From contig DATHBD010000081.1 in assembly GCA_035296325.1 (NCBI GenBank), forward strand, positions 168,639 through 232,638: 64,000 nucleotides of DNA, given 5' to 3'. How positions within the stretch are numbered: the first letter of the stretch is position 1; each line of letters starts with the position of its first letter. The translations under genes and the position numbers were made by a program. Below the pieces are notes generated by a model. That model worked only from the letters and a program-made list of their open reading frames with translations. It was not told where the DNA came from and did no database searches. This stretch comes from DATHBD01 sp035296325 (lineage in GTDB: Bacteria > Actinomycetota > Actinomycetes > Mycobacteriales > Micromonosporaceae). Shown piece by piece: positions 25,302 to 34,588 of the stretch.

Positions 25302-25345
25302 GCCTAATCATACAACCGATCGGTTGTACGTTTTCAAGTGGCTCG
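25302..25345 (-). promoter_or_regulatory. Promoter and palindromic operator of the ArsR-SRPBCC operon
   Basis: On the minus strand TTGAAA is followed by the perfect 18-bp palindrome TACAACCGATCGGTTGTA (25311-25328) and then TATGAT overlapping its end, five bases before the ATG. Spacing between the boxes is 19 bp, longer than ideal; TTGTAT at 16 bp is an alternative -10. With either, transcription should start at or next to the ATG, giving a leaderless mRNA. A repressor on the palindrome would block the promoter. Confidence 0.72.
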
Positions 25346-25554
25346 AGCGGCTGTGCACCACGGGGCTACGGCATCCAGCCGATCTGACTCAGGACCGATC
25401 CGCCGACCTCGAGATACCCGACTGACGCCTCGGCGGACGGGAGGAGGAGCCCGCAGACCCAGATCAGCGCGCGTGATCGATCTCGGGCACGACCCTGACG
25501 TGCTGGTCGAGCGCCGAGGGCAGGTGGTGCGTGTGTGGCAGGACGGTAGCGGGG

Positions 25555-26676
25555 CTATGCGGTCGGGGGCGCGGAGACGGTGTCGGCGGGGACGGTGGCC
25601 GCGGCGGCCTGGGCGGCCATCCGCCCGGCCGGTGTGCGCTCCTGATCTTCAACCGGGAAGTGGCACGCCGCCCAGTGCCCGGGGGCGAGCTGGTACAGCG
25701 GCGGGACCTCCTCGGCGCAGCGCTCCTGCGCCTTCCAGCACCGGGTGCGGAACCGGCACCCCGACGGCGGGTCGATCGGGCTCGGCACGTCGCCGGTGAG
25801 CAGGATGCGCTCCCGCTGCGCCCGGTCCCGGCGGGCCGGATCCGGCACCGGTACGGCGGAGAGCAGCGCCAGCGTGTACGGGTGGAACGGCGAGGCGTAC
25901 AACGCGTCCCGGTCGGCCAATTCAACGATCTTGCCGAGGTACATCACCGCGACCCGGTCGCTGATGTGCCGCACCACGGAGAGGTCGTGCGCGATGAAGA
26001 GGTAGGTCAGGTTGAGCTCGCGCTGCAGGTCCTCCAGCAGGTTGACCACCTGGGCCTGGATCGAGACGTCGAGCGCGGAGACCGGCTCGTCGGCCACGAT
26101 CAGCTTGGGCCGCAGCGCGAGCGCGCGGGCCAGGCCGATGCGCTGGCGCTGGCCACCGGAGAACTCGTGCGGGTAGCGGTTGTAGTGCTCCGGGTTCAGC
26201 CCGACCAGCTCCAGCAGCTCCTGGACGGCCACCTTCAAGCCCTGCGGGGTGGGGATGCGCTGGATCTGCAGTGGGGAGCCGACGATCGTGCCGACCGTGT
26301 GCCGGGGGTTCAGCGAGGAGAACGGGTCCTGGAACACCATCTGGACGTCACGCCGCAGCGGGCGCATCTGTGCCGTGGACAGATGACTGATGTCCCGGCC
26401 GTTGAAGACAATCTTGCCGCCGGTCGGCTCCAGGAGCCGGGTGATCAGTCGACCGGTCGTCGACTTGCCGCAGCCTGACTCGCCGACCAGGCCGAGCGTC
26501 TCGCCGGCCTTGATCGTCATGTCGATGCCGTCGACGGCGCGCACCGCACCGACCTTCCGGCGGATGAACGCACCGCGGGTGATCGGGAAGTGCTTCTCCA
26601 GCCCACTCACCTGGAGCAGGTCATCGGTGCCCGCACCGGGTACGGCCTCCTGCGGACTGGTGCTAGTCGTCGACAC
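25555..26676 (-). CDS. Oligopeptide/dipeptide ABC transporter ATPase (OppF/DppF type)
   Basis: 373 residues. Walker A GESGCGKST, ABC signature FSGGQRQRIGLARAL and Walker B LIVADEPVSALDV are all present, followed by the oligopeptide-transporter C-terminal region with Cys residues (SGCRFRTRCWKAQERCAEE) found in OppD/OppF proteins. An Ala/Pro-rich tail of about 25 residues follows. Last gene of the five-gene importer operon (permease, binding protein, permease, ATPase, ATPase). It pairs with the upstream ATPase to power uptake. Confidence 0.95.
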   Translation of the reverse strand: MSTTSTSPQEAVPGAGTDDLLQVSGLEKHFPITRGAFIRRKVGAVRAVDGIDMTIKAGETLGLVGESGCGKSTTGRLITRLLEPTGGKIVFNGRDISHLSTAQMRPLRRDVQMVFQDPFSSLNPRHTVGTIVGSPLQIQRIPTPQGLKVAVQELLELVGLNPEHYNRYPHEFSGGQRQRIGLARALALRPKLIVADEPVSALDVSIQAQVVNLLEDLQRELNLTYLFIAHDLSVVRHISDRVAVMYLGKIVELADRDALYASPFHPYTLALLSAVPVPDPARRDRAQRERILLTGDVPSPIDPPSGCRFRTRCWKAQERCAEEVPPLYQLAPGHWAACHFPVEDQERTPAGRMAAQAAAATVPADTVSAPPTA

Positions 26677-26700
26677 GGGTGCTCCTTCTACAGCGTGGCG

Positions 26701-27777
26701 TCACAGCACCGGGGCGATGTCCTGAGCGAAGATCTGCTGCCGGTCGGCCGGGGGAATGTGGCAGGCGACCCCGTGGTCACTGCCCTCGGCCAGGGTCGGG
26801 ATCACCGTGCGGCACGGGATGCCGTTGCGACCCATGTACGGGCATCGGGGGTGGAACACACACCCGCTCGGCAGGTTGATCAGGCTGGGCGGGGTTCCCT
26901 TGATCGAGATCAGCCGGTTCCGTACCGCCCGGTCGACACGCGGCATGGAACCGAGCAGGCCCCAGGCGTACGGATGCTCGGGGCGACGGAAGATCGTCTC
27001 GGTGGTGCCCAGCTCAACGCACTTCCCGCCGTACATCACCAGGATGTCGTCGGCCAGCTCCGCCACCACGCCCAGGTCGTGCGTGATCACGATGACCGCG
27101 GAGTTGAACTCCGTCTGCAGGTCCCGGATGAGGTCGAGGATCTGCGCCTGCACCGTCACGTCGAGGGCGGTGGTGGGCTCGTCGGCGATGAGCAGCTCCG
27201 GGTTGTTGACCAGCGCCATCGCGATCATGGCCCGCTGCCGCATGCCTCCGGAGAACTGGTGCGGGTGGTCGTCCACCCGGCGGGCCGCCTGGGGGATGCC
27301 GACGCGGTCCAGCATCTCGACCGCCCGCGCGCGGGCGACCGCCTTCGACACCTGGTGGTGTACCCGGTACGCCTCGATGATCTGCGCGCCGATGGAGAAG
27401 TACGGGTGCATCGCGGTCAGTGGATCCTGGAAGATCATCGCCATCTTGCGGCCGCGCAGCTGGCGCACGTGCTCCGGGTCCGCGCCGATGAGTTCCTCGC
27501 CGTCGAGCCAGACCTCACCGGAGACCTGCGCGTTGCGTTGCCGGTGCAGACCGAGGATGCCGAGGCTGGTCACGCTCTTGCCGGAGCCGGACTCGCCGAC
27601 GATGCCAAGCGTCCTGCCGCGCTCGACGCCGAACGACAGCCCGTCCACCGCTTTGACGACGCCATCGTCGGTCTTGAAGTGCACCCGCAGGTCACGGACG
27701 TCGAGGAAGCTCCCGACCGGGTCGCCGGGTCGTCGGCCGATGCCGAGCGAAGGTGTTGGGAATGGACCGGTGGACAC
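26701..27777 (-). CDS. Oligopeptide/dipeptide ABC transporter ATPase (OppD/DppD type)
   Basis: 358 residues. Walker A GESGSGKS, signature FSGGMRQRAMIAMAL, Walker B LLIADEPTTALDV, and the C-terminal oligopeptide region (SGCVFHPRCPYMGRNGIPC) are visible. It is the partner of the following ATPase and contacts one of the two permeases. The GTG start is 12 bp from the stop of the permease gene. Confidence 0.95.
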   Translation of the reverse strand: MSTGPFPTPSLGIGRRPGDPVGSFLDVRDLRVHFKTDDGVVKAVDGLSFGVERGRTLGIVGESGSGKSVTSLGILGLHRQRNAQVSGEVWLDGEELIGADPEHVRQLRGRKMAMIFQDPLTAMHPYFSIGAQIIEAYRVHHQVSKAVARARAVEMLDRVGIPQAARRVDDHPHQFSGGMRQRAMIAMALVNNPELLIADEPTTALDVTVQAQILDLIRDLQTEFNSAVIVITHDLGVVAELADDILVMYGGKCVELGTTETIFRRPEHPYAWGLLGSMPRVDRAVRNRLISIKGTPPSLINLPSGCVFHPRCPYMGRNGIPCRTVIPTLAEGSDHGVACHIPPADRQQIFAQDIAPVL

Positions 27778-27789
27778 GGGCGACCCCTC

Positions 27790-28833
27790 TCATGCCAGCC
27801 GGACACGCGGGTCGATCACCGCGTACAGGATGTCGACCAGGAAGTTGGCCAACACAATGAAGAGCGCGCCGAAGAGCGTCACGCCCAGTACCACGGGCAG
27901 GTCCTTGGTGTTCACCGCGTCGATCGCGAGCCGGCCGATGCCCGGTAAGCCGAAGACCGACTCGGTCAGGATCGCACCGCCGAGCAGCTGGCCGATGTCC
28001 AGCCCGAAGATGGTGACGATCGGCGTGAGCACCGACCGCATGGCGTGCTTGCCGATCACCGTACGCTCGTTCAGGCCCTTGGCGCGCGCGGTGCGGATGT
28101 AGTCCTCACCGACCGTCTCCAGCATCTGGGCCCGGGTCAGTCGGGCGTACGTGGCCGCGTACAGCAGGGCGAGCGTCACCCAGCCGAGGAAGAGCTTGTT
28201 GCCCCAGCCGAGCGGATCGTCTCGAAAGTTGACGTACGGGCCGCCCCGGAACCAGTGCAGGTTGTGCACGAAGACCAGTTGGGCTACGAGTCCGGTGAAG
28301 TAGATGGGCAGGGAGACCCCGGCGAGCGCCCCGATCATCACGACGCGGTCGACCAGCGAGCCTCGTCGCAGCGCCGAGATGACGCCGGCCAGGACGCCGC
28401 CGAGGAGCCAGATGACGGCAGCGCCGACGGCGAGTGACGCGGTGACCGGAAGCCGATCGAGCAGCAGCGGCCAGACCGGCCGCTCGTTACGGAACGAATA
28501 GCCGAAGCACGGCGCCGCGCAGTGGGTGGTCTCGGTGCCGCCGGCGTAGTCGCGGCCGGCCACGAGACCTTTGGCGAACCTGGCGTACTGCACATGGACG
28601 GGATCGTCGAGACCCAACTTGCGGCCGGTGGCGGCCACGTCAGCCGGCGTGGCGGTGCGGCCGACGTAGAGCTCCGCCGGGTTGGTGCCAGCGAGTTTCG
28701 GGACCATGAAGAACACGGCAAAGGTCACCATGGAAATGATCACCATCAACAGCATCGAGGTGACCACCCGGCGAAGGATGAAATTGACCACGTTATGCGG
28801 CCTGCGCCGGTCGGTGCCACGGGTCCGTGACAC
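27790..28833 (-). CDS. Oligopeptide/dipeptide ABC transporter permease (OppB/DppB type)
   Basis: 347 residues from GTG 28833; a start at GTG 28791 (VNFILRRVV) would match the usual OppB N terminus better and cannot be excluded. Six predicted transmembrane helices, the first being VTSMLLMVIISMVTFAVFFMVPKLAG. The cytoplasmic EAA-type loop (YIRTARAKGLNERTVIGKHAMRSVLTPIV) that couples to the ATPases is clear. An extended periplasmic loop carries two Cys residues (HCAAPCFGYSF), a feature of actinobacterial members. Confidence 0.93.
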   Translation of the reverse strand: MSRTRGTDRRRPHNVVNFILRRVVTSMLLMVIISMVTFAVFFMVPKLAGTNPAELYVGRTATPADVAATGRKLGLDDPVHVQYARFAKGLVAGRDYAGGTETTHCAAPCFGYSFRNERPVWPLLLDRLPVTASLAVGAAVIWLLGGVLAGVISALRRGSLVDRVVMIGALAGVSLPIYFTGLVAQLVFVHNLHWFRGGPYVNFRDDPLGWGNKLFLGWVTLALLYAATYARLTRAQMLETVGEDYIRTARAKGLNERTVIGKHAMRSVLTPIVTIFGLDIGQLLGGAILTESVFGLPGIGRLAIDAVNTKDLPVVLGVTLFGALFIVLANFLVDILYAVIDPRVRLA

Positions 28834-28891
28834 CGACCGGCGCGCCGGCCTTCACCTGCCTTCTACGACTCGCAACGGACGGCGGGAGGGC

Positions 28892-30664
28892 TCACTTACC
28901 GTCGCTGACGCCCATCGTGCTCAGTTCCCACATGCCCCAGTACTCGCTGACGAAGACGTTCGTCAGTCGCGGGTTGCGATAGTTGAGCGCCTTGTCGTAC
29001 ACGAACGGCATCATCACCGCGGTGTCCATCACCTTTTCGTTGATGTCACCCCAGATGTCGGCCGCCTTCTTCGTGTCGGCCTCCACCACAGCCTTGTCGA
29101 TCAGGCTGTTGATCTCCGGATCGTTCAGTTCGCCGTAGTTGTTGTTACCGCTGGGCAGGATCAGCCGGCCATCCACGAGCACCTGGAGGAACCCGGTGCC
29201 GGTCGGGAAGTCGGCGCCCCACCCGGCGAACATGATGCCGTAGCCCTTGGCCTGCACGTTGGCCGGCGAGCCGATGGTGGACCGGAAGTACAGCGACGCG
29301 TCACCCATGTCGATGTTGGCCTTGATGCCGACCGCGGAGAGTGCCTGCTGCAGAGCCTCAGCCGTCTTCGGCTCCTTGCCCCGGTTGCGCACCGCGATGT
29401 TGGTCTCGAAGCCGTCCGGCTTGCCGCACAGCTTGAGCTCCTCCTTCGCCTTGTCGATCTGCGGCTTGCCCGCCTTCGTGTTGTACGGGTCGAGCTTGGG
29501 GTCGTGCCCCGCGATGTTCGGCGGCAGCATGTTGGTGGCGATGTCGCCACCGGCCTCGGCACCGCCACGCGCCGTCTGCATCGCGACCTTGTCCGCGGCG
29601 TAGTGCACCGCCTTGCGGCAGTGGACGTTGTCGAACGGCGGCACCTTGGTGCTCATCGAGACGTAGCGGATGAAGCCGGTGACCGGCTGGTCAGCGTTCT
29701 TCTTGATCTCCTGGTCGAGCAGGATCCTGGTCTGCGCGGCCTGCTGGACCCCGGTCTGGGCGTAGTCCATGTCGAGCGTGCCGTCCAGCAGCTGCTTGTC
29801 GACCTCGTCCACCGGCATCTGCAGCGTCAGCTCGATACGGTCGGGCAGCGCCTTGCGGAGCTTGTCGGTCGTCGAGTCCCAGTTCGGGTTGCGGATCAGC
29901 GAGACCTTCTTGCCCGGGTCGACGGTCTCGAACATGTACGGGCCGGTGGAGACGACGTGGTCGCTGTACTTCTCGCCGGTGTCCTTCGCCTTCGGGACCG
30001 CACCGGCCACCATCGGCAGCAGGTACAGGAAGTCCGGGTACGCCTTCGCCAGCTTGAAGACGATGGTGCTTTCGTCCGGCGTCTGTACCGACTTCAGGCC
30101 CAGCTTCTCCGGGTCGGTGTCCTTGTACGGGCCGGGGTAGTTCTGGCCCTGGTCCAGCACGTCGATGATGTACGTCGGCCCGCCGGAGAGCACGTCCTGG
30201 GCGAAGGTGCGCTCGATGCCGTACTTCACGTCCTTCGACGTGATCGGCGTGCCGTCCTCGAACTTCAGGCCCTTCTTGAGCTTGAAGGTGTAGGTGAGCT
30301 TGTCGTCGCTGACCTGCGGCATGTCCTCCGCGAGGTCAGGCTTCAGAACGAGGCCACCCTCGCCGGGCACCGGGTCCGGCGCCAGCAGCGTGCGGTTGTA
30401 GAACGAGTGCATGAGGTTCCAGCCCGCGGCGTAGTACACGCGGGTCGGGTCGTACGAGTCCGGGTCCGACGAGTACCCGAGTCGAAGGGTGCCACCCTTC
30501 TTGTCGGACGGGTTCACAATGCCGCTGGAGCCGGCGTTGAAGCCGGACACCCCCTTGCTCTCCTGGGTGTCGGGTTCCTTCGTATCACCGCCGCCACCAC
30601 AGGCTGACAGTCCCAATGCGACGACAGCCATGCCGGCCACCGCCGCCCGTGTCCGAATTCTCAC
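28892..30664 (-). CDS. ABC transporter substrate-binding lipoprotein (peptide/solute family 5)
   Basis: 590 residues from GTG 30664 with GGGAGGG upstream. The N terminus has a lipobox (LSAC) followed by a Gly-rich linker, so it is a lipid-anchored extracellular receptor. The family-5 signature is visible (LTYTFKLKKGLKFEDGTPITSKDVKYGIERTF). It delivers peptides or similar ligands to the OppB/OppC permeases; specificity is not readable. It is second in the operon, between the two permease genes. Confidence 0.95.
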   Translation of the reverse strand: MRIRTRAAVAGMAVVALGLSACGGGGDTKEPDTQESKGVSGFNAGSSGIVNPSDKKGGTLRLGYSSDPDSYDPTRVYYAAGWNLMHSFYNRTLLAPDPVPGEGGLVLKPDLAEDMPQVSDDKLTYTFKLKKGLKFEDGTPITSKDVKYGIERTFAQDVLSGGPTYIIDVLDQGQNYPGPYKDTDPEKLGLKSVQTPDESTIVFKLAKAYPDFLYLLPMVAGAVPKAKDTGEKYSDHVVSTGPYMFETVDPGKKVSLIRNPNWDSTTDKLRKALPDRIELTLQMPVDEVDKQLLDGTLDMDYAQTGVQQAAQTRILLDQEIKKNADQPVTGFIRYVSMSTKVPPFDNVHCRKAVHYAADKVAMQTARGGAEAGGDIATNMLPPNIAGHDPKLDPYNTKAGKPQIDKAKEELKLCGKPDGFETNIAVRNRGKEPKTAEALQQALSAVGIKANIDMGDASLYFRSTIGSPANVQAKGYGIMFAGWGADFPTGTGFLQVLVDGRLILPSGNNNYGELNDPEINSLIDKAVVEADTKKAADIWGDINEKVMDTAVMMPFVYDKALNYRNPRLTNVFVSEYWGMWELSTMGVSDGK

Positions 30665-30762
30665 TGAGTTTCCCTCCCTTGGTGTGGCGCGACCCAACCG
30701 TGCGGGTGAGTCGTCCGACCGTCCTTCGAGCAGGCTTGCCGGTGCGGTGCGATAGCGGGTGG

Positions 30763-31764
30763 TCATCGGTTGGCCTTGGGGTCGAGCGCGTCGCGGAGAC
30801 CATCGCCGAAAAGATTGAAGGCGAGCACGGTGATGAAGATCGCCGTCCCCGGCATCACCATGTACATGGGGTCGTACTCGTAGTACTCCACCGCGTCCGA
30901 CAGCAGCCGGCCCCATGACGGTGTGGGCGGTGGCACCCCGACACCGAGGAACGACAGCGCCGCCTCGAAGAGAATGTTGGTCGGAATGATCAACGTCGAG
31001 TAGACCAGAATCGGCGCCGCCAGGTTCGGCAGGACCTCTCGGAAGATGATCCGGAAACTTCCCGCGCCGGTGCTCCGGGCGGCCTCCACGAACTCCCGCT
31101 CCCGTAGCGAGAGGGTCTGACCACGGACGATCCGGCCGATGTAGGGCCAACTGAAGCCGCCGATGATGAACACCATCACCGCCATCCGGAACCCCTTGGT
31201 GGGCGGCAGCACGGAGATCAGGGCGATCGCGAAGAGGATCAGCGGAAAGGCGAGGATCAGATCCATGTACCGGCTGAACAGGGAGTCGATCCAGCCGCCG
31301 AAGTAGCCGGCGGTGACGCCGACCACCACGCCGATGAAGACGGCGAGGAGCGTGGCGGCGAAGGCGATGAGCAACGACGTCTGCGCGCCGTAGATGATCT
31401 GACTGAACAGGTCACGCCCGGTCACCGGCTGCACGCCGAGCAGGAATTCCCAGCTCATCCCGCCGAAGGTGCCCAGGGGCGGGATGCCGCCCAGATTTGG
31501 GTCGATCTTGTCCTGGTGGTACTCGTTCGGCGGATGCCCCAGGTACTTGTTGATCACCGGGGCGAACAGCGCGACGAGTACGAGGAACACGACGGTGCCG
31601 GCGCCGAACAGGGCGACCCGGTCCCGCTTCAGTCGGATCCAGGCGATCCGGCCCAGCGACCGCCCTTCGATGGCCTTCGGGCTTTCACCGGGTGGGGTGG
31701 CTGTCGCCTCCTCCTCGCCGGGCGCCGCCATGTCAGCGTTCGAGGTCGCCGGTCCGAGTGTCAT
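30763..31764 (-). CDS. Oligopeptide/dipeptide ABC transporter permease (OppC/DppC type)
   Basis: 333 residues. A 40-residue acidic/Pro cytoplasmic N terminus precedes the OppC N-terminal helix (RDRVALFGAGTVVFLVLVALFAPVI). Five further helices and the EAA loop (FVEAARSTGAGSFRIIFREVLPNLAAPILVY) follow. It is the first gene of the importer operon; the promoter should lie in the 288-bp gap before recR, where I could not identify its boxes. Confidence 0.94.
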   Translation of the reverse strand: MTLGPATSNADMAAPGEEEATATPPGESPKAIEGRSLGRIAWIRLKRDRVALFGAGTVVFLVLVALFAPVINKYLGHPPNEYHQDKIDPNLGGIPPLGTFGGMSWEFLLGVQPVTGRDLFSQIIYGAQTSLLIAFAATLLAVFIGVVVGVTAGYFGGWIDSLFSRYMDLILAFPLILFAIALISVLPPTKGFRMAVMVFIIGGFSWPYIGRIVRGQTLSLREREFVEAARSTGAGSFRIIFREVLPNLAAPILVYSTLIIPTNILFEAALSFLGVGVPPPTPSWGRLLSDAVEYYEYDPMYMVMPGTAIFITVLAFNLFGDGLRDALDPKANR

Positions 31765-32052
31765 GTAGCGCTAGCCCCTTCCCCGTCCGCGGCACGCTCA
31801 TCGAGGTGGGGAGCCACGTCGACGAACCCGGGGCGGCACAGCGGGTAGCCGGTCTGGCTACCTCGAGCGGTCACCCACCCCGCCCAGGTTCGCCGATAAG
31901 CGACATCCAGGTAGGGCAGACGCGAAGAGGACTCGGTTCATCATCTCCGTATCGGAACCTTCGCTGCAACGGTGGCGGTCGTCAAGTGCTGGAGCAAACC
32001 CCGTAACCGACTCCACGCCATACCGTGACAATCGCGTTATCCCCGGCGCAGG

Positions 32053-32646
32053 TCAGACGGTCCGGCGGCCCTCAAAGGCACGGCCCAACGTGATCTCGTC
32101 GGCGTACTCCAGGTCGCCGCCGACCGGCAGTCCGCTGGCCAGCCGGGTGACGTGCAGACCCATCGGCTTCACGAGCAGAGCAAGGTACGTGGCGGTCGCC
32201 TCGCCCTCGGTGTTCGGATCGGTCGCCAGGATCAGTTCGCGGACATCGCCCGAGGCCAGGCGGGTCATCAGTTCCCGGACCCGCAGGTTGTCGGGCCCGA
32301 TGCCCTCCAGCGGGTTGATCGCCCCGCCCAGCACGTGGTAGCGGCCCCGGAACTCCCCGGTCCGCTCGACCGCCACGACGTCCTTGGGCTCCTCGACCAC
32401 GCACAGCACGTCGTTGCCGCGCCGCGGGTCGCGACAGATCCGGCACAGGTCGGCCTCGGCCACGTTGAAGCAGGTGGTGCAGAAGCGCACCAGGTCCTTC
32501 ACCCGCTGCAGCGCCCCGGTCAGGCGCTTGACGTCGGCCGGGTCGGCTGACAGCACGTAGAACGCGATGCGCTGCGCACTCTTCGGCCCCACGCCGGGCA
32601 GCCGACCCAACTCGTCGATGAGGTCCTGGATCGCGCCTTCGTACAC
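32053..32646 (-). CDS. recR: Recombination mediator RecR
   Basis: 197 residues. RecR clamps DNA with RecO/RecF and loads RecA at gaps. Features: helix-hairpin-helix near the N terminus (LGRLPGVGPKSAQRIAFYVL), a four-Cys zinc finger (CTTCFNVAEADLCRIC), and a Toprim domain (VLCVVEEPKDVVAVE, then ILATDPNTEGEATATYLA). It starts 5 bp after ybaB on the same strand, the usual pairing. Confidence 0.97.
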   Translation of the reverse strand: MYEGAIQDLIDELGRLPGVGPKSAQRIAFYVLSADPADVKRLTGALQRVKDLVRFCTTCFNVAEADLCRICRDPRRGNDVLCVVEEPKDVVAVERTGEFRGRYHVLGGAINPLEGIGPDNLRVRELMTRLASGDVRELILATDPNTEGEATATYLALLVKPMGLHVTRLASGLPVGGDLEYADEITLGRAFEGRRTV

Positions 32647-32651
32647 CTGAT

Positions 32652-32996
32652 TTACATCCCCGGCAGGCCGAGCCCGCCGCCCAGCCCGCCGAGGCCGGCG
32701 GTCAGCGGGCTCATCTTCTGCTCGGTCAGGTCGCGGGCGGACGCGGCGGCGTTGTGCAGGGCGGCCAGCACGAGATCCTCAAGCGTCTCGATGTCGTCCG
32801 GGTCGACCGCCTTCGGGTCGATCTTGACGGCGATCGCCTCGCCGGTGCCGGTGACCGTGACGCTGACCAGACCTCCGCCCGAGGTACCGGTGACCTGGGC
32901 TTCCGCCAACTCGGCCTGCGCATCGGCCACCTGCTGCTGCATCATCTGGGCCTGCTGCATGATCTGCTGGAGGTTCGGCTGTCCACCGGGGCGCAC
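32652..32996 (-). CDS. YbaB/EbfC-family nucleoid-associated protein
   Basis: 114 residues. A Gln/Met-rich N-terminal helix (LQQIMQQAQMMQQQVADAQAELAEAQ) leads into the conserved core (GGGLVSVTVTGTGEAIAVKIDPKAVDPDDIETLEDLVLAALHNA). The C-terminal tail is Gly-rich. It is a small dimeric DNA-binding protein that is typically encoded between dnaX and recR; here dnaX is 1.6 kb away because a sigma-factor module intervenes. GTG start. Confidence 0.95.
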   Translation of the reverse strand: MRPGGQPNLQQIMQQAQMMQQQVADAQAELAEAQVTGTSGGGLVSVTVTGTGEAIAVKIDPKAVDPDDIETLEDLVLAALHNAAASARDLTEQKMSPLTAGLGGLGGGLGLPGM

Positions 32997-33098
32997 GGTC
33001 TGCTCCTGTCTGTCGGGTTCGCAAGCAGACTAGCCCGGCGAGTGGTGCAACCTCTCGACCGCCTGCCAAGTATGAGGTGTGTCAAGGGAGGTGACCGG

Positions 33099-33611
33099 AT
33101 GGCCCGGCCCCAATGGGAGAGCGAATTCACCGAGTACTTCACCGCACGAGCGCCGACCATGCGTCGGCTGGCGTACGCGCTCTGCGGTGACTGGCACACC
33201 GCCGACGACCTGCTGCAGACCACCTTCGTCCGGCTCTATCCGCAGTGGGGTCGGGTTGATACCGAGACGGTGGACGCGTACACCCGCCGGATCCTGGTCA
33301 ACGTCTACCTCTCGCACCGCCGCCGCCGCTGGTGGGAGTCGTTGATGTCCCAGCCGCCGGACCGCCCCGCAGCGCCACCGCCGGACCTCGGCGAGCGCCT
33401 GCTCGTCCACTGGGCGCTGGCCCGGCTCGCCCCTGGCCAGCGGGCGATGGTGGTGCTGCGCCACCTCGAGGAGCTCTCCGTGGCCGAGGTCGCCGAGCTG
33501 CTCGGCGTGTCGGAGGGCACCGTCAAGAGTCAGACCGCGCGGGGCCTGCAGAGTCTGCGCGCCACGCTGACCGAGCCCGCATTCGTCGGAGAGGAGTGCC
33601 ACCATGCATGA
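33099..33611 (+). CDS. SigE-family RNA polymerase sigma factor (second copy)
   Basis: 170 residues from ATG 33099, preceded by a strong site (AGGGAGGTGA). Region 2 (FTEYFTARAPTMRRLAYALCGDWHTADDLLQTTFVRLYPQW) and region 4 (LARLAPGQRAMVVLRHLEELSVAEVAELLGVSEGTVKSQTARGL) are clear. It is paralogous to the protein at 9926-10438 with the same length. Its stop overlaps the start of a single-pass membrane protein by 8 bp, forming a two-gene module inserted on the opposite strand between ybaB and dnaX. Confidence 0.93.
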   Translation: MARPQWESEFTEYFTARAPTMRRLAYALCGDWHTADDLLQTTFVRLYPQWGRVDTETVDAYTRRILVNVYLSHRRRRWWESLMSQPPDRPAAPPPDLGERLLVHWALARLAPGQRAMVVLRHLEELSVAEVAELLGVSEGTVKSQTARGLQSLRATLTEPAFVGEECHHA

Positions 33612-34497
33612 CAGTCAGGTCCGAGATGCCCTGCTGACCTACGTCGACAGCGAGCCGCCGATGGCGGTGCGCTCCGATGACATCCTCACCGCTGGGCGGC
33701 GCGCCCGCCGGGTCCACCGGATGACGGCCGGGGCGGCCGGTGGCGCGGTCGCCGGGATCGTCGTGCTGGCCGCGGCCGCCGTGACCGGCGTACTCCCCGG
33801 TCAGGGTGCGCCGCTGCGGCCCGCGGCGCCGTCGGCCAGCGCGGCCTCGCCGGCGCCGTCGGCCAGCACGGCCGCGCCGGCGCCGTCGGCGGGCACCGCT
33901 GCGCAGGGGGAGCCCGTTGCCCCGTGCACCGCCAGGCCCGGCCCCCGGCCGGCACAGACCGCCACCCCAGGAGAGACGCTGCAACCGGAGCTGGCGGCGT
34001 GGGCCCGCGCCAGCCTGACCTGCTACCTCGCCGACGCGCTACCACGCGTGCTACCCGACGCGCGCTACGCCGCCCCGGATGGCGCCTACGCGGGGGCGTT
34101 GCAGGCCTACTCGCACGACCCGCCGATGGGTGCCCGGGTCGATGCCGCCGCCCTGATCACCGACTCGGAGGGCACCGGCGACATTCTGGTCATCGTGGAG
34201 GCGAAGACCCCTGCCCAATTCGACGCCGAGGTCCGGACCTGCCGACGGCCGGAGTGCGTGACGAGGTCCGGTGCCGGGGGCAGCCGGATAATGATCGGGG
34301 AGACGCCGCCGGTGTCGCCCGGAGGGTATTACGACATCACTGTCAGGGCGTTTCGCGGCCACACGGCGGTGGTGATGGAGGTCACCAACTCCGACCGGGG
34401 GCCTGACCCCGCGCGCATGGGGCGCGCCAAGCCGGCGCTCACCGTCGAGCAGCTCGTCGAGCTGGCCAGCGACCCGGCCTTGACGCTCTTCCCGTAG
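33604..34497 (+). CDS. Single-pass membrane protein, candidate anti-sigma partner
   Basis: 297 residues. A cytoplasmic N terminus of about 40 residues (MHDSQVRDALLTYVDSEPPMAVRSDDILTAGRRARR), one transmembrane helix (about 45-65), an Ala/Pro/Ser linker built from three copies of a 9-residue motif like PAPSASTAA (about 78-105), and an extracellular domain with Cys residues. It overlaps the sigma-factor stop by 8 bp. Topology and coupling match membrane anti-sigma factors, but no known anti-sigma domain is visible, so the role is inferred. Confidence 0.8.
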   Translation: MHDSQVRDALLTYVDSEPPMAVRSDDILTAGRRARRVHRMTAGAAGGAVAGIVVLAAAAVTGVLPGQGAPLRPAAPSASAASPAPSASTAAPAPSAGTAAQGEPVAPCTARPGPRPAQTATPGETLQPELAAWARASLTCYLADALPRVLPDARYAAPDGAYAGALQAYSHDPPMGARVDAAALITDSEGTGDILVIVEAKTPAQFDAEVRTCRRPECVTRSGAGGSRIMIGETPPVSPGGYYDITVRAFRGHTAVVMEVTNSDRGPDPARMGRAKPALTVEQLVELASDPALTLFP

Positions 34498-34536
34498 CCG
34501 TCCGGCTGCGGCCCCGCGCCGGCCCGGCCTCCGGCC

Positions 34537-34579
34537 CCGGTTCGACCTGGCTCCGACCCGCGGAGTCAGGTCGAACCGG
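34537..34579. terminator. Bidirectional hairpin terminator
   Basis: An 18-bp stem with one G-U pair (arms begin CCGGTTCGACCTG and end CAGGTCGAACCGG) and a 7-nt loop lies between the convergent membrane-protein and dnaX genes, 40 bp and 10 bp from their stops. Confidence 0.85.
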
Positions 34580-34588
34580 CGGGTGGCG

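Noticed and set aside
28682..30607. 641-residue plus-strand frame opposite the peptide-binding lipoprotein
   Set aside because: The minus strand encodes a complete family-5 binding protein with lipobox and ribosome site; the plus-strand translation is Val/Arg/His-rich noise.
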